This document shows positions 20,906 through 30,900 of a DNA stretch of 64,000 nt, in pieces. Where the stretch lies: the NCBI RefSeq assembly GCF_932526225.1, contig NC_064040.1:5305181-5369180 (forward strand), written 5' to 3'. The translations under genes and the position numbers were made by a program. Under the pieces are notes generated by a model, which did not search any database, was not told the DNA's origin, and worked only from the letters and a program-made list of their open reading frames with translations. The stretch comes from Nematostella vectensis. Its lineage: Eukaryota > Cnidaria > Anthozoa > Actiniaria > Edwardsiidae. Every line of letters begins with the position of its first letter. Position 1 is the stretch's first letter.

Positions 20906-23900
20906 TTTGATTTTATAAAGATGCATTGCCGGAACACATGCATCGTTTGGTAGCTAAACAGATTTGTGTAAAATGTGTGATTCTAGAAATTGAACGAAAT
21001 TAAGGGGGAGAAGGGGAAGGCTTTATGCACCGATTTCTAGGAGCTCGAAAAACCTCGTTTTTTTTTCTGAGAAGGGAGGTGGAAGTATGGATCTTTCTGT
21101 ATCACACAATAACGACATAAAGACCACAATGGGGAAACTAAATGGCCTATATTATCCTCTTATGAATCGATACATTATTTGTTTTCATTATTCTAATTAC
21201 TGGGGTGGGGTGGGGGTGGGGGTGGGGGGCATTTGACTGTAACAAGAGGTCACATCTACTTGGTATCCTATAGTTACCTACAACTCAAAGGATGAAGCTA
21301 TCATTGTTGTAAATTTCGCGATTTTTGGGCTGAATTTACACTGCGTGAAAACGAGAACGCAGAAATTGAAATTGAGAAAATATCACGGTATAAAACACTA
21401 CAGGTTCGCTGTCTCGGCGTAGTTTTCTTGGGTTAACGATAGGGGTATGTCGATACAGAGGTATTTATGTATCTATTGATGACTTGGGTGAACTGTAGAG
21501 TTGTTTTCAATAAATGGTGGAGCAAAGTGACAAAAAATAGCACGTGGATGTGTAGCTTTGTAAAAATGACCAACATCCTCGAGAGCCTTGGGCGTAACGA
21601 ATGTGACAGCGTAACGAATATGACATGTAATAGCCAGAGGTATTGGACAACTGCAAGAATGAGATCGTCTATGTGTTTGGACGTATCAATCGGGGTTAAA
21701 CCCTTTGTCAAACCCTTTGATTAGTCTCCGTTAGTGCAGTCACGCAATTCAGGTGTTATTCGTATTTGGGTAACCACGCCCATGCAGTGAAGGGCATTTA
21801 CTTGTTTGTTATTTAATAAAGTGACAGACATTGTCTTGTCATGCTTATGTTTCGTCACGAGATGAATACAGGGGAATTACCCCGGGGAAGGAACTCTCCA
21901 GAAAAGTAGACGGGAGTGATCGTTACATCTTTTAGGGTATAAAATTCGACCAACTGCCTTTTGTAAGGGGGTGTGTAAGGGTTTTTTTTTCGATTCTGCT
22001 TTCTCTTAGGGTTAAAAATTCCTTCGACGACACCCAATTTGCTATCTGTTAGAAAAAAGAAATTCTGTTGACCACGCCCAAAGTGCCCTCCTGCCCTTAG
22101 GATTAAATTCGGTTTTGCCGACGATCACCCGTCTGTTTTTATCGAGCACTAACTCATCACGGAACCTTTTCAGTAGCAAACTAAAAAAAGCCAAAATAAA
22201 AACAGAAAGGCCCGTCACGCCAGAGAACGACGAAAAAATAAAATCTCTAAATGGAATTTGTCATCCAAAAAGTCACGTGGTCTTTTAGTGCATGTGACCT
22301 ATTTGAGTTCACACCCTGACTCGATGAGAAAAAAAACTATTACCACTTGGTTTCTAGAAACGAGCAGATTTTTGCGTCTCGTCCATTTTGCGCTTAATTA
22401 ACAATGCTTGAAAAGAAGACAAAGCCAATTTTCCACTTTTAAGCCAGTTCTAACGGCGCCGGGATTCCTGTCAACAACAGACAACAGACAACACTGATGG
22501 GCCAACATTAATGTCGCTATTTTCTCATTAACAAGCTGGAGGGTGCTGTAGTTCGGCAACACTTCCTACGTCTGTTACCACATCTCCTATTTCCGTTACG
22601 GGAGCTTACTTTTGCAGCGTTTTAGGACTTGCAACCGTAGATCCTCCTTATATGGTTCACTATAGTAGATCCTTCATATATGGTTCACTATAGCAGATCC
22701 TCCTTATATGGTTCACTATAGTAATGGTTAGGGTTTGGGTGTTAGGGACCCAAACCATATATTAAGGACCTACTCTTGCCACAGCGGGGAGTGCGGAGGG
22801 GATGGGATAGAGAAGGGGTGCAGTAAACATGGCAATAGATACTACCGCAAGTATGATTTCATTTTATTTTGAAAATTGCCATACGCCCTCATATACCATA
22901 CACCAATTAAAACATAATTACTATATAACAACCAAATTTGTTGTTGAAAATCATTTCTACTGTAGACTCTTACAAAACCACCTGCTACGATTAGTTAACT
23001 CTTGTCTTTTTCTATGACTAAGTTTACTCATTATAGCTAGCATACAAAAATCGGCCCAAGCTAAACAATCAATCGAAGTTCGAATAAAAAAGAATGCCAA
23101 GAAATAAATTTGCTAAACCAATAGGAAAGATTAGACTGTTTCAAAGTGTCAGTGAAATGAGCATGGGAACACTGTGATTGGTGGATCGCTATCTCTCAGT
23201 GGAATTTGATGGTCCTGACTATATACTATCTACTTCGTTGTCAAGATCGCGCAAGCAATTTCCGTAAATTTGGCTCATAAAGCTTTGAAAAAGTGAGCAC
23301 TCAACAAATTCTGTTAGACTCGAATAATGCGAATAACTGTAAGTATAAGTGAAAGCTTACTTAACTTCGACAATACAAATGAACAAATGGAAACAAAGCT
23401 AAGAATACCATATTTTGCTGGTAGGCGTAATTGCATTGATGCCAAACAAGGCTAAGTGTTTCATCTTCTGGTTACATTACCGCACCAACATACAAAGGGT
23501 GGTGTCTATTGTCATTAACTTTACAGGCTAACAAACTTAACTATACGACTCCTCTCTGCTAAACACTTAACCTACCCTCTTCACAAGGAGGGCCGATTCA
23601 TAACAGTTAGACATTAAAAACAGTTGAGTAAAAAAGTGATCGCGAAACGAAAGCGTATTGAGGCGACCCTCCAGCATCACGGGAATTCTACGACGCCATT
23701 AGCATTGTGACGTCACTAACTTGATATTAAATCCCTTAATATCAAACCGTTAAAATTACACAGATTGTAGCCACTTGACCAAGTCAGGCGGGGCTTATAA
23801 TTTTTTATACAGCAGTGTGGCGGACTCCTTCAAATTTATTAAGTGACGGGATTAAGTTCTTCGCAAGTTGAGATGAAAATTATCTCAACTACATAATTGT

Positions 23901-24630
23901 TGACACACTATTGCTTCTCATCAATTTTACCATATAAAATTACCTGTTAATAAATTATCTATACAGCATGTTAGTCCAGCGCTTTCCACTAAGAGTGGTA
24001 ACGCAATGCTACGCAGAGCTTCTACCTTTGGTCACGCTTTCCACTAGGTCCCATGCCGAACCGGTCCTTGTTATTCACAGAACAACAGATCCCCCGAGGA
24101 GGGTGGGCTAGAGTTGACATTTGCATTTTTGCGAAGACCGTCAAGCTGTTCTTTCCAAAATCCTGAAAGAGAAACGGGCTCAGTTTAGAGCATGTAAATG
24201 ACTGATGAACACGTGATAGACAACGAGGCGTAAAGGGCCTATGGTACTATCTTTTGAGTCCGTTGTTTGTTTTATAAAAGCTTGTTTTTTTGTCAAATCT
24301 CTTGGAACTTTCAACATAAGTGCTTTAGACATAAATAACACAAGTGATGACGTCATCTGACCCATCCCATGGTCACGTGACCCAGAACAGAAAAACGTGT
24401 TGGAGAAGCTACTGTTCAAATCTAACATATTTTTTTTGCAGAAATATTTTAACATTACTATTTTCTAAAACTTCACGCATCGGATTTGCGAAATTTTGAT
24501 ACCGCGAGAAATGGCGAATTTTTATGTTCTTCGAAAACCACATATTTGGTAAATATGGGAAAACATAAAAATTGCATTTTTTTCTACAAAATGTCGAAAG
24601 TTTATTTCAATCTCTTCGAAGAAAAGAAAA
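20906..24630. other. Long spacer without recognisable gene
   Basis: It holds GT-rich low complexity (21197-21232), a small tandem repeat (22640-22725, listed separately) and AT-rich DNA. Overlapping open frames on both strands at 21433-21724 and one at 22829-23017 lack domains and splice context. Confidence 0.4.
22640..22725. repeat. Tandem repeat, about 31-bp unit, three copies
   Basis: AGATCCTCCTTATATGGTTC ACTATAGT is present three times with small changes (CCTTCATATATGG in the middle copy), followed by GGTTAGGGTTTGGGTGTTAGGGACC. Confidence 0.8.
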
Positions 24631-24633
24631 AGA

Positions 24634-24707
24634 AAATTGGGGATTGAACCCGGAACGCTTGTTTACGAGTCAAAGGTGCTAACCACTGGGCCACGGAATC
24701 AAGTTGG
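24634..24707 (-). ncRNA. tRNA-like sequence (SINE head or tRNA pseudogene)
   Basis: On the minus strand it reads with a perfect pol III A box (TGGCCCAGTGG), an anticodon-loop-like CTCGTAA (CGT, threonine type) and a perfect B box (GGTTCAATCC). The acceptor stem does not pair and the anticodon and T stems have mismatches, so it is not a sound tRNA gene. A tRNA-derived SINE head is the best reading. Confidence 0.6.
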
Positions 24708-24854
24708 AAGGCGCGCGGCGATTTTAGCCTATTTAACCGAATGTAGCTCTTTTCCTTTTCGTAGCAACGAGATAGTACCATAGGGCCTTAACGATTTGAG
24801 GACACTTGAATCGTCATTGCACTGCTGCAACAAGTTTCGTGTCCCCGTAATATA

Positions 24855-25050
24855 CACCAATTTCAAATAAGGTTGCACTCAAAGAATCTATGTGTCGCAT
24901 CGGTTTATGGGTGTGAAATAATTAAACAAATAATAGTAAATAAAAACAAACCGAGTTTTGGGAAGTTGCTACATTCTTGTTTACGTTTTTGTTAACATTC
25001 CCATGGCTTTCAGAGACCAGGATTTAGCCAGTAATACGTTACCCATGAAT
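24855..25050. repeat. Dispersed repeat with direct and inverted halves
   Basis: AAGGTTGCACTC ... ATGTGTCG (24872-24898) matches 3966-3990 directly, while 24978-25050 matches 3995-4075 as reverse complement. The arrangement suggests two overlapping insertions or a foldback form of one family. Confidence 0.45.
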
Positions 25051-25734
25051 CTCTCAGCGCAACATCATAGAAGTGCATGCACAACTTGAAACAAACGTAG
25101 CTGCGTAATGTCCGCGTAGACGCAGACGTATATTCGTAACATTAAATAAAGAGGTGTGTGCAGCTTTGAACAAAGTGCCCCGCTGTTAGAATACAAGTGT
25201 TTGCGCGTTATCATTGAAGACACAACTTTAAGATTCAGCGCAACACTAAAAAAGTTGTCCGGGCCAGATAATCTGTAGGAGAAAAATACGACGCGAAAAA
25301 GCATAAATAGCAATGGATATTTTGTCAATATGTGACAAGAAGCATGCATTTCAAATGTGTGACATAATAATGAAGCGAACAGTTCAGTTGAGTGCTTGGA
25401 CAGTAGCGTGACAATTGGAATACGTGACAGATAGTGTAACGTTGTTTTTATTGCACTAATGGGGAACAGAAGGAAAAAAAGCACTGTTGGAAAACCCCTA
25501 TCATTCTTGAACCCAGAAATGTGTAAACAGCTCAGAAGAACACCAGCATGCAGAGAAGAGCAAAACAACAATGATTTTTTTAACGTAATGATGCTTGCGC
25601 TTTTGTGCATGGCTTATCATAACCGTTTCATTCTCATATGATTTTGTACGGCATTTTATTGCATATAATGTATATTTTACTGTGTCCACATACTAAGTAA
25701 ACGCGTTAGTCAAAGTTATATCAAGTAAACGAAG
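25051..25734. other. Spacer with a long but unsupported minus-strand open frame
   Basis: A 181-codon minus frame at 25065-25610 is hydrophobic and Leu/Ser-rich. It shows no domain, no signal peptide-mature protein pattern and no splice partners, so it is not called as a gene. Confidence 0.35.
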
Positions 25735-26345
25735 CAGATGTCATCATAGCACTCCCTGGACCTGCTCAACCTCGGCCTGTCGATATCCCGCGTCAACCTA
25801 GAACGCCAGTCAGTCACCAAGCTCCTTGGTGTCTACCTAGACTCCCATCTTAAATATTTTGAAATCATGCTATGGAACACTCCGGACGATAAGGAAACTT
25901 AAACACTTCACTGACTTTAAATTACGTAAATATCTAGTCGACACTCTTATTTTATCTAAATTAAGTTACTCTGACACTGTATTTTACCCTTTGCCTAAAT
26001 ATCTGCTTGTAAGGATGCAACGACTACAATTTGCAATGGCTAGTTTTGTAACTGCTCACTATGTAAACAGTATTCTACAATCCTGGACCTGAACTGGCTG
26101 CCTATAATCGAACTGAGGGACTACTCCTTGTTAAAATCAGATTTTAAAGCACTTTATAGTACTTCCTGGCCTTCTTAGCTTAACTTGGATATTGTAAAAC
26201 CGACAATATGCCTTAGATCTAACTCTGGAACAAGACTAGTAGTTCCGTTTACAACAGATACTTTCCAGCATTCTGCAGCTACTCTTTTTAATTCTCTCCC
26301 CGCCAGTATAAGAAACTGATTTTCGTCCTTTTTGTACGTTAACTA
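25735..26345 (+). pseudogene. Non-LTR retrotransposon reverse transcriptase fragment
   Basis: The translated pieces follow the C-terminal end of jockey/CR1-type reverse transcriptases: NLGLSISRVNLERQSVTKLL and GVYLDSHLKY before 25860, then LRTIRKLKHFTDFKLRKYL, LVRMQRLQFA and, after a frameshift near 26090, LNWLPIIELRDYSLL. Stops and frameshifts break it. It is a dead, 5'-truncated copy. Confidence 0.8.
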
Positions 26346-27068
26346 GGAAATTTCTGCAAACGCGCGCTGCGCAGCTATGAGCTATTTGCGCCACGCAGCT
26401 ATAAGCAATATATATATTTGTACATAATATATTTATTTGTATATAGGTCAGGTTAATTTCTTAACAAAAACAAAACAGAGTCGCACCCTATAGACAGCCA
26501 TATCGGAAAGGAACAAAGATTGCACGTTCGACTGGCAGAGAAAGTGGTACATCAAAGTCTTTTCGAAATTGTGTACTTCCATACGATAGGGCTCAACATG
26601 AACTGGAACTTCGCTACTTGATGTATACTTCATCGTCTTCATTGATACAGTTTTCTTGTCTCATTCCACGCCGAAAATGCTATACTCTTCAGGGGCGGAT
26701 CCAGGATTTCAAAATAGGGGGTGGATAATGTCCGGATAGACGGCTTGTATCTGATCCAGTGGTCCTTGGTAGGTCTAACAAAACTTCAAGCTGAATTGAA
26801 TTTTTCGCGTCAGCAAAGTCAAGCAGGTGATGGCACATGGACAGTACCTTCTCCGTAGTTTTTTCAAACTAAGTGACTTTTTTTGTGTGCTCAAAAAGGG
26901 GGTGGATATCCACCCAATCCCCCCCCCCCCTGTATTCGCCCATGCTCTTTGTGCAATGACGCACGCATCCTTGAAATTTCTTCATATTATGTTGGGCTTC
27001 TTCAGGCAGCAGCCCAAATTTGTTGTCGTCGTACAAACTCTAGCCATAACTAAGACGGCGACGTACTC
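26346..27068. other. Spacer downstream of the forkhead gene
   Basis: It includes a 'ggggcggatccaggatttc' dispersed repeat (26694-26720) and a C run at 26919-26930. No exon is recognised. Confidence 0.4.
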
Positions 27069-29596
27069 TCATAGCGTCTCCGAATGACTTCTCTTGATAC
27101 ACGTCTTGGGTTTTGTCGGTTTGTCGTTAGATTTTTGCATCAGGCAAGGTTTTACTGTCCACCATGATTTGTTTCCCTTTGAGGTCATGGCGACTCGCAC
27201 GAAACGCTTCCTCATCGATAATGTGTGACGCACTGTGTTCTGTGGCACAAAAGAGTAAAAAAAATGTAGAGGTTAATAAAAATACTTTGTCAATTCCCGC
27301 TATGACAGACACTTTAACAACGACTTAATATCCACAATAGCAAGCGTCCTGAATAAGGGGATATTTTTTTTTAGCCATTTCTTTGTATTTAGGTGCCCGA
27401 AATAGCAGGGTGTCCGTAATAACGAGGCGTACATGATAGAGGGGCGTTGGTAGAAGAGAATTGACTGTAGCAACATCGGCACATTGCTGTGTACTGTCAC
27501 GTAGGAAAATGACGAAATATAGATTAACGTCATCTTTGACAACTAAATATCTTACTTTAATTAAACACCGACCTTCCTGAAGTTAAAAACCGTTATAAGT
27601 ACGTTTTGTTTATTCAACTAAAAGGCGTCTGTTTGTTTAAGCAAGTTATATCAACAAAGTAACTTTAGCTGTTCCGATGAAATAGGATAGCGAAAAGTAA
27701 AAAGTTGACCCAGTGGAAAAGTAGGAGTGGCGCGTCCTTTTTCCAGGGGTATTTGACAATCGGAATTTGGCCACCGATTCTCGGTTCGCGCTTCTTAACG
27801 AAGGAAGAAAAGTTAGGTCTGAGTTCACACAGGGTTTGCCCTGTGTAGGATTCAGACCTGGCCGTCGACGAAATTAGGATTGAGTACGGTTTAAGATTTT
27901 GAGTGCAAAAATGATTGGAATTGGAATCATTACATTCATGTGTGTATCTTGCCATGCGCACTAGCAGTGAAACAAGTTAGTGTGTGAAAACCGTAGTCAG
28001 TAGCAACATGTAAACATTACGTAAGTCACGGTAGACCAAGGGTAACAAACCGACACACCCATGGGGGGGTAGTTCGTTCCTCGGACGCCCATTGGCTGAA
28101 ACCTTATCTAAACAGAGCTAAAAGCTTTCCATGGCTGTCAGTGTCGGATTACCTAAGGGACGCCGTTGTAGGACCATATAAAAAGGGGTGCGGTAGAAGC
28201 CGCAGAGATATATCTTGTAAACCTTGAGTTTGTAACAGCGAAGTAAAGCCCGGTCGTCCCCACTACAGTCTACTGTCGTTGTTACAGTACAACCCGAGGT
28301 AAAATAACTAAAATAAAACTGTTTATATCCGAACTTCAAAGCGAAAGAAAAGCACCTATAAACTAAAAAATACACAACTCAATGTCCTCTTATTAAATAC
28401 ATCTTGTCCTACATCTTGTACCACCCCAATCTTGTACTGCAAACACTCTTTACACAAGCGCCAAAACAAGTATAGTTCTTAGAATTTCATTTGTAAAGTA
28501 GTAAATATCAAGAAAACAAATTTCTTGGTTGTCAGAATTTTCGCAAGTAGCAAAACTTGCAAGAATTTGCGTTTAGTTTTGGCTTAAGGGAAATATAATG
28601 TTACGGGTGCACCTCTACGCAGTTAAAAGGTGAAAAATGAAGTCAAAAGCCAGCACGAAGCCTGCTGCGCAGCAGAATGTGAGAGATTGTCATCACAGGG
28701 AGCATCTGAGCAAGACCTTATCATGTCGAGCAAAATTGACTACCTAGATGGATGCACTCAAATAGGCACTCTCGTCGAATGGGCCTCCATCCACGTGGAA
28801 GGAAATCACAGCCTTAAATAACCACTACCCACGATCTGGACTGCTTTTGAAAGCTCCATTCGTCTTATGCACTTTTGTTTACGTAATTAACTTACGAACC
28901 CCCCTTAATACCCGGTATACGTACCTTCCAGTCATGATTGGAGATACTGCCGTTGGAAATGCCTTCCACATTTTCTTCGAACCATCGGTAAATTCCCTGC
29001 AATGTCAGACGCTGTTCCGGAGATGAGGATATTGCTTTGGCGAGAAGCTCGGAGTATGTTAGGCCGCTCTGGAGAGTGGAGTCCGCGACCGGTCGGCATT
29101 CTAATTTAAATGTCTTCTCAGACTCACAATTCCACCTTCTTATAACATCACATTGCCTTACAGCATCCACAGACATCGCGCGTCTTCGCAAACCTTCTAA
29201 TAACAACTCTTCCGCCCAGTTGCTATTGTAAGTGAACTCCGAGGAAGAACTAAGATTTGGGCTTCCTTCAATATTTGACTCTATAGACTGGGTGTCTACC
29301 TCCAGTTGGAAACTTTTACCGGCATCGCACCTCAACCTTCCTGTGACATCGCGATGCCTTTCAGAACCCACAGATTCAGCGTGTTTTTGCAAACCTTCAG
29401 ATAGCAACCCTTCCGCTGCGTTGCCATCATAATCGCGTTCCGTGAAAGCATTAAGATTTGGGTTTCTTGCGATACCTGACGCACTGGTCAGGATGTCCAC
29501 CCCCCTAGGGAAATCCGGATAATGGATCTTGCTCTCAGTGGATGTAGGACTTAGCAATGCCTGTTTAACTGATTGCGGTACTCTGAAGGAAGCCAT
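27069..29596 (-). CDS. Divergent FoxO-type forkhead transcription factor (2 exons)
   Basis: Exon 1 is 29596-28925 and exon 2 is 27239-27069 on the minus strand, joined in phase 0 for 280 residues. It should be a nuclear DNA-binding protein. The forkhead domain starts in exon 1 (LTYSELLAKAISSSPEQRLT, residues about 179-198, ending SNHDWK) and continues in exon 2 with recognition helix NTVRHTLSMRKRF and wing GNKSWWTV. Both the sequence and the intron position (after the WK before helix 3) match the FoxO family. It differs from FoxO in being short: only about 25 residues follow the domain, with no long transactivation tail. The usual RHN is RHT. Residues 45-100 and 112-167 are an internal duplication, and the second copy contains RRRAMSVD, which fits the RxRxxS pattern used by AKT. 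The start is the first ATG of the exon-1 frame. A fast-evolving FoxO relative is the best call. Confidence 0.8.
27240..28924 (-). other. Forkhead gene intron with a possible solo-LTR-like segment
   Basis: GTACGT donor and CCACAG acceptor bound the intron. The part at about 27990-28300 has a plus-strand TATAAAAAG box (28177), a TAAAGCCCGG downstream block and CA-rich ends, a promoter-like layout seen in LTRs. No paired LTR, primer-binding site or target duplication was found. Confidence 0.5.
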
Positions 29597-30655
29597 TGTC
29601 GCGGATGTTGCCGTGTTGTGCCAGACGACGTCTTTACATCAAAGTTTTTACGCGTTTCATGCGTATTCGGCCGTGAAGACCGATTCAGCGATCCAGTACT
29701 TGGCATTTGTTACATTTGCATAAGCATGCTATTTGTGTAAAGAAAATAGAAACATAGATGCGTAAAAGCCGGTTTCGAAATGCACCAAATTGAAGGACGA
29801 TAACTGCATTGCATTGAAATCGATTACCGTTCTTAAATGACAACGAAATACTTTGTATTTCTTTGTATATTTTTGCTTCGTCATGAAACGGTTAGCGCTT
29901 TTTAAGAGCATTGCTTCTTCTGGTAAATTAGACTATAAGGCCTTCTGTATAATTAGCAAGATACTTGGAATGAATAGGCTGCATATCTTTGCATTATTCG
30001 TTCTATTGGGACAGTTTCGAAAGTTTCTTGGGGCGCAACAAAGTAGTCGCGACAAGGGGGACGTAAAGATAGCTCGATTTGTGCTATTACAAAATAAAAC
30101 AGGAGCAACTACAACCGGCAATGATAACGTGACAAAAGTGCTTTCATGATTGCGGCTCAATTTAAAGCTAGTTTCGATAAAATTAAATCCAAATAATTCC
30201 CAAGAAATCTGAATAGTCAATGTTTCTGCTTCAGTGAACAGAGACAGTTTGGTCTACTGTGTACACGTTCCCGTCCTCGCGAGACCGTGAACTTGGTTTG
30301 TTTTGTAGTTTGGAGGAAAACGGCTGAAATGTATCAGACAAGGGTGTTTTCACGTGATTTTCCATAGTTTTCTGCCTTTACCGTCCACATTGCCCTCGTA
30401 GTGGCTTAAACTTGTAATTCAACAAAGCTCCTTTCCAGGCCCGGGGAATGGACGGTTTTTACGAAAGGTCGCTTGCGTATATTTGCGGTGTCTTTTGGTT
30501 TTTTGAAATCATAAAAAACCCTATGGTTTACGACATCTATGACAAAAGAACGCAATCGGTAAAAATGGAAGAGCGGTGTTTCACAAACAGCGTTATAGAC
30601 AAAACGTGATGCAGTAGAAAACTTCGTAATAATTAAAAAAATCATTACTCAAGTC
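29597..30655. other. Spacer between forkhead gene start and PPP1R37 end
   Basis: The upstream region of the forkhead gene and the 3' flank of PPP1R37 share this stretch. Small open frames (29853-30149 plus, 30406-30645 minus) have no recognisable content. Confidence 0.4.
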
Positions 30656-30833
30656 TGATACTTTATTCAAGGTAAATGCATTTAGTTACTCGCTTTAGTT
30701 GAACGAATCGAAACGCATGCTTTGCGCGGCCCGTGTGGGCGCGTTGATACTTTATTCAAGGTATATGTATTTAGTTACTCGCTAAAGTTGAACGAATCGA
30801 AACGGATGCTTTGCGCGGCCCGTGTGGGCGCGT
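30656..30833. repeat. 89-bp tandem duplication
   Basis: TGATACTTTATTCAAGGTA ... GCGGCCCGTGTGGGCGCGT is present twice head-to-tail with an 89-bp period and only about five differences. It lies just downstream of the PPP1R37 stop codon. Confidence 0.9.
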
Positions 30834-30900
30834 AAAATGGCGACATGATTTTCACTTCAGCGCACAAACCTTTAAAGGAACAATTAAGTATTCTACTGTA

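Noticed and set aside
25065-25610. 181-codon minus-strand open frame
   Set aside because: Long but hydrophobic and Leu/Ser-rich without domain, splice sites or neighbours; treated as a chance frame.
27127-27312. 61-codon minus frame overlapping forkhead exon 2
   Set aside because: Different frame; the true frame reads the recognition helix and wing of the forkhead domain.
27990-28300. Solo LTR in the forkhead intron
   Set aside because: TATA box and LTR-like layout only; no matching ends, target duplication or internal region.
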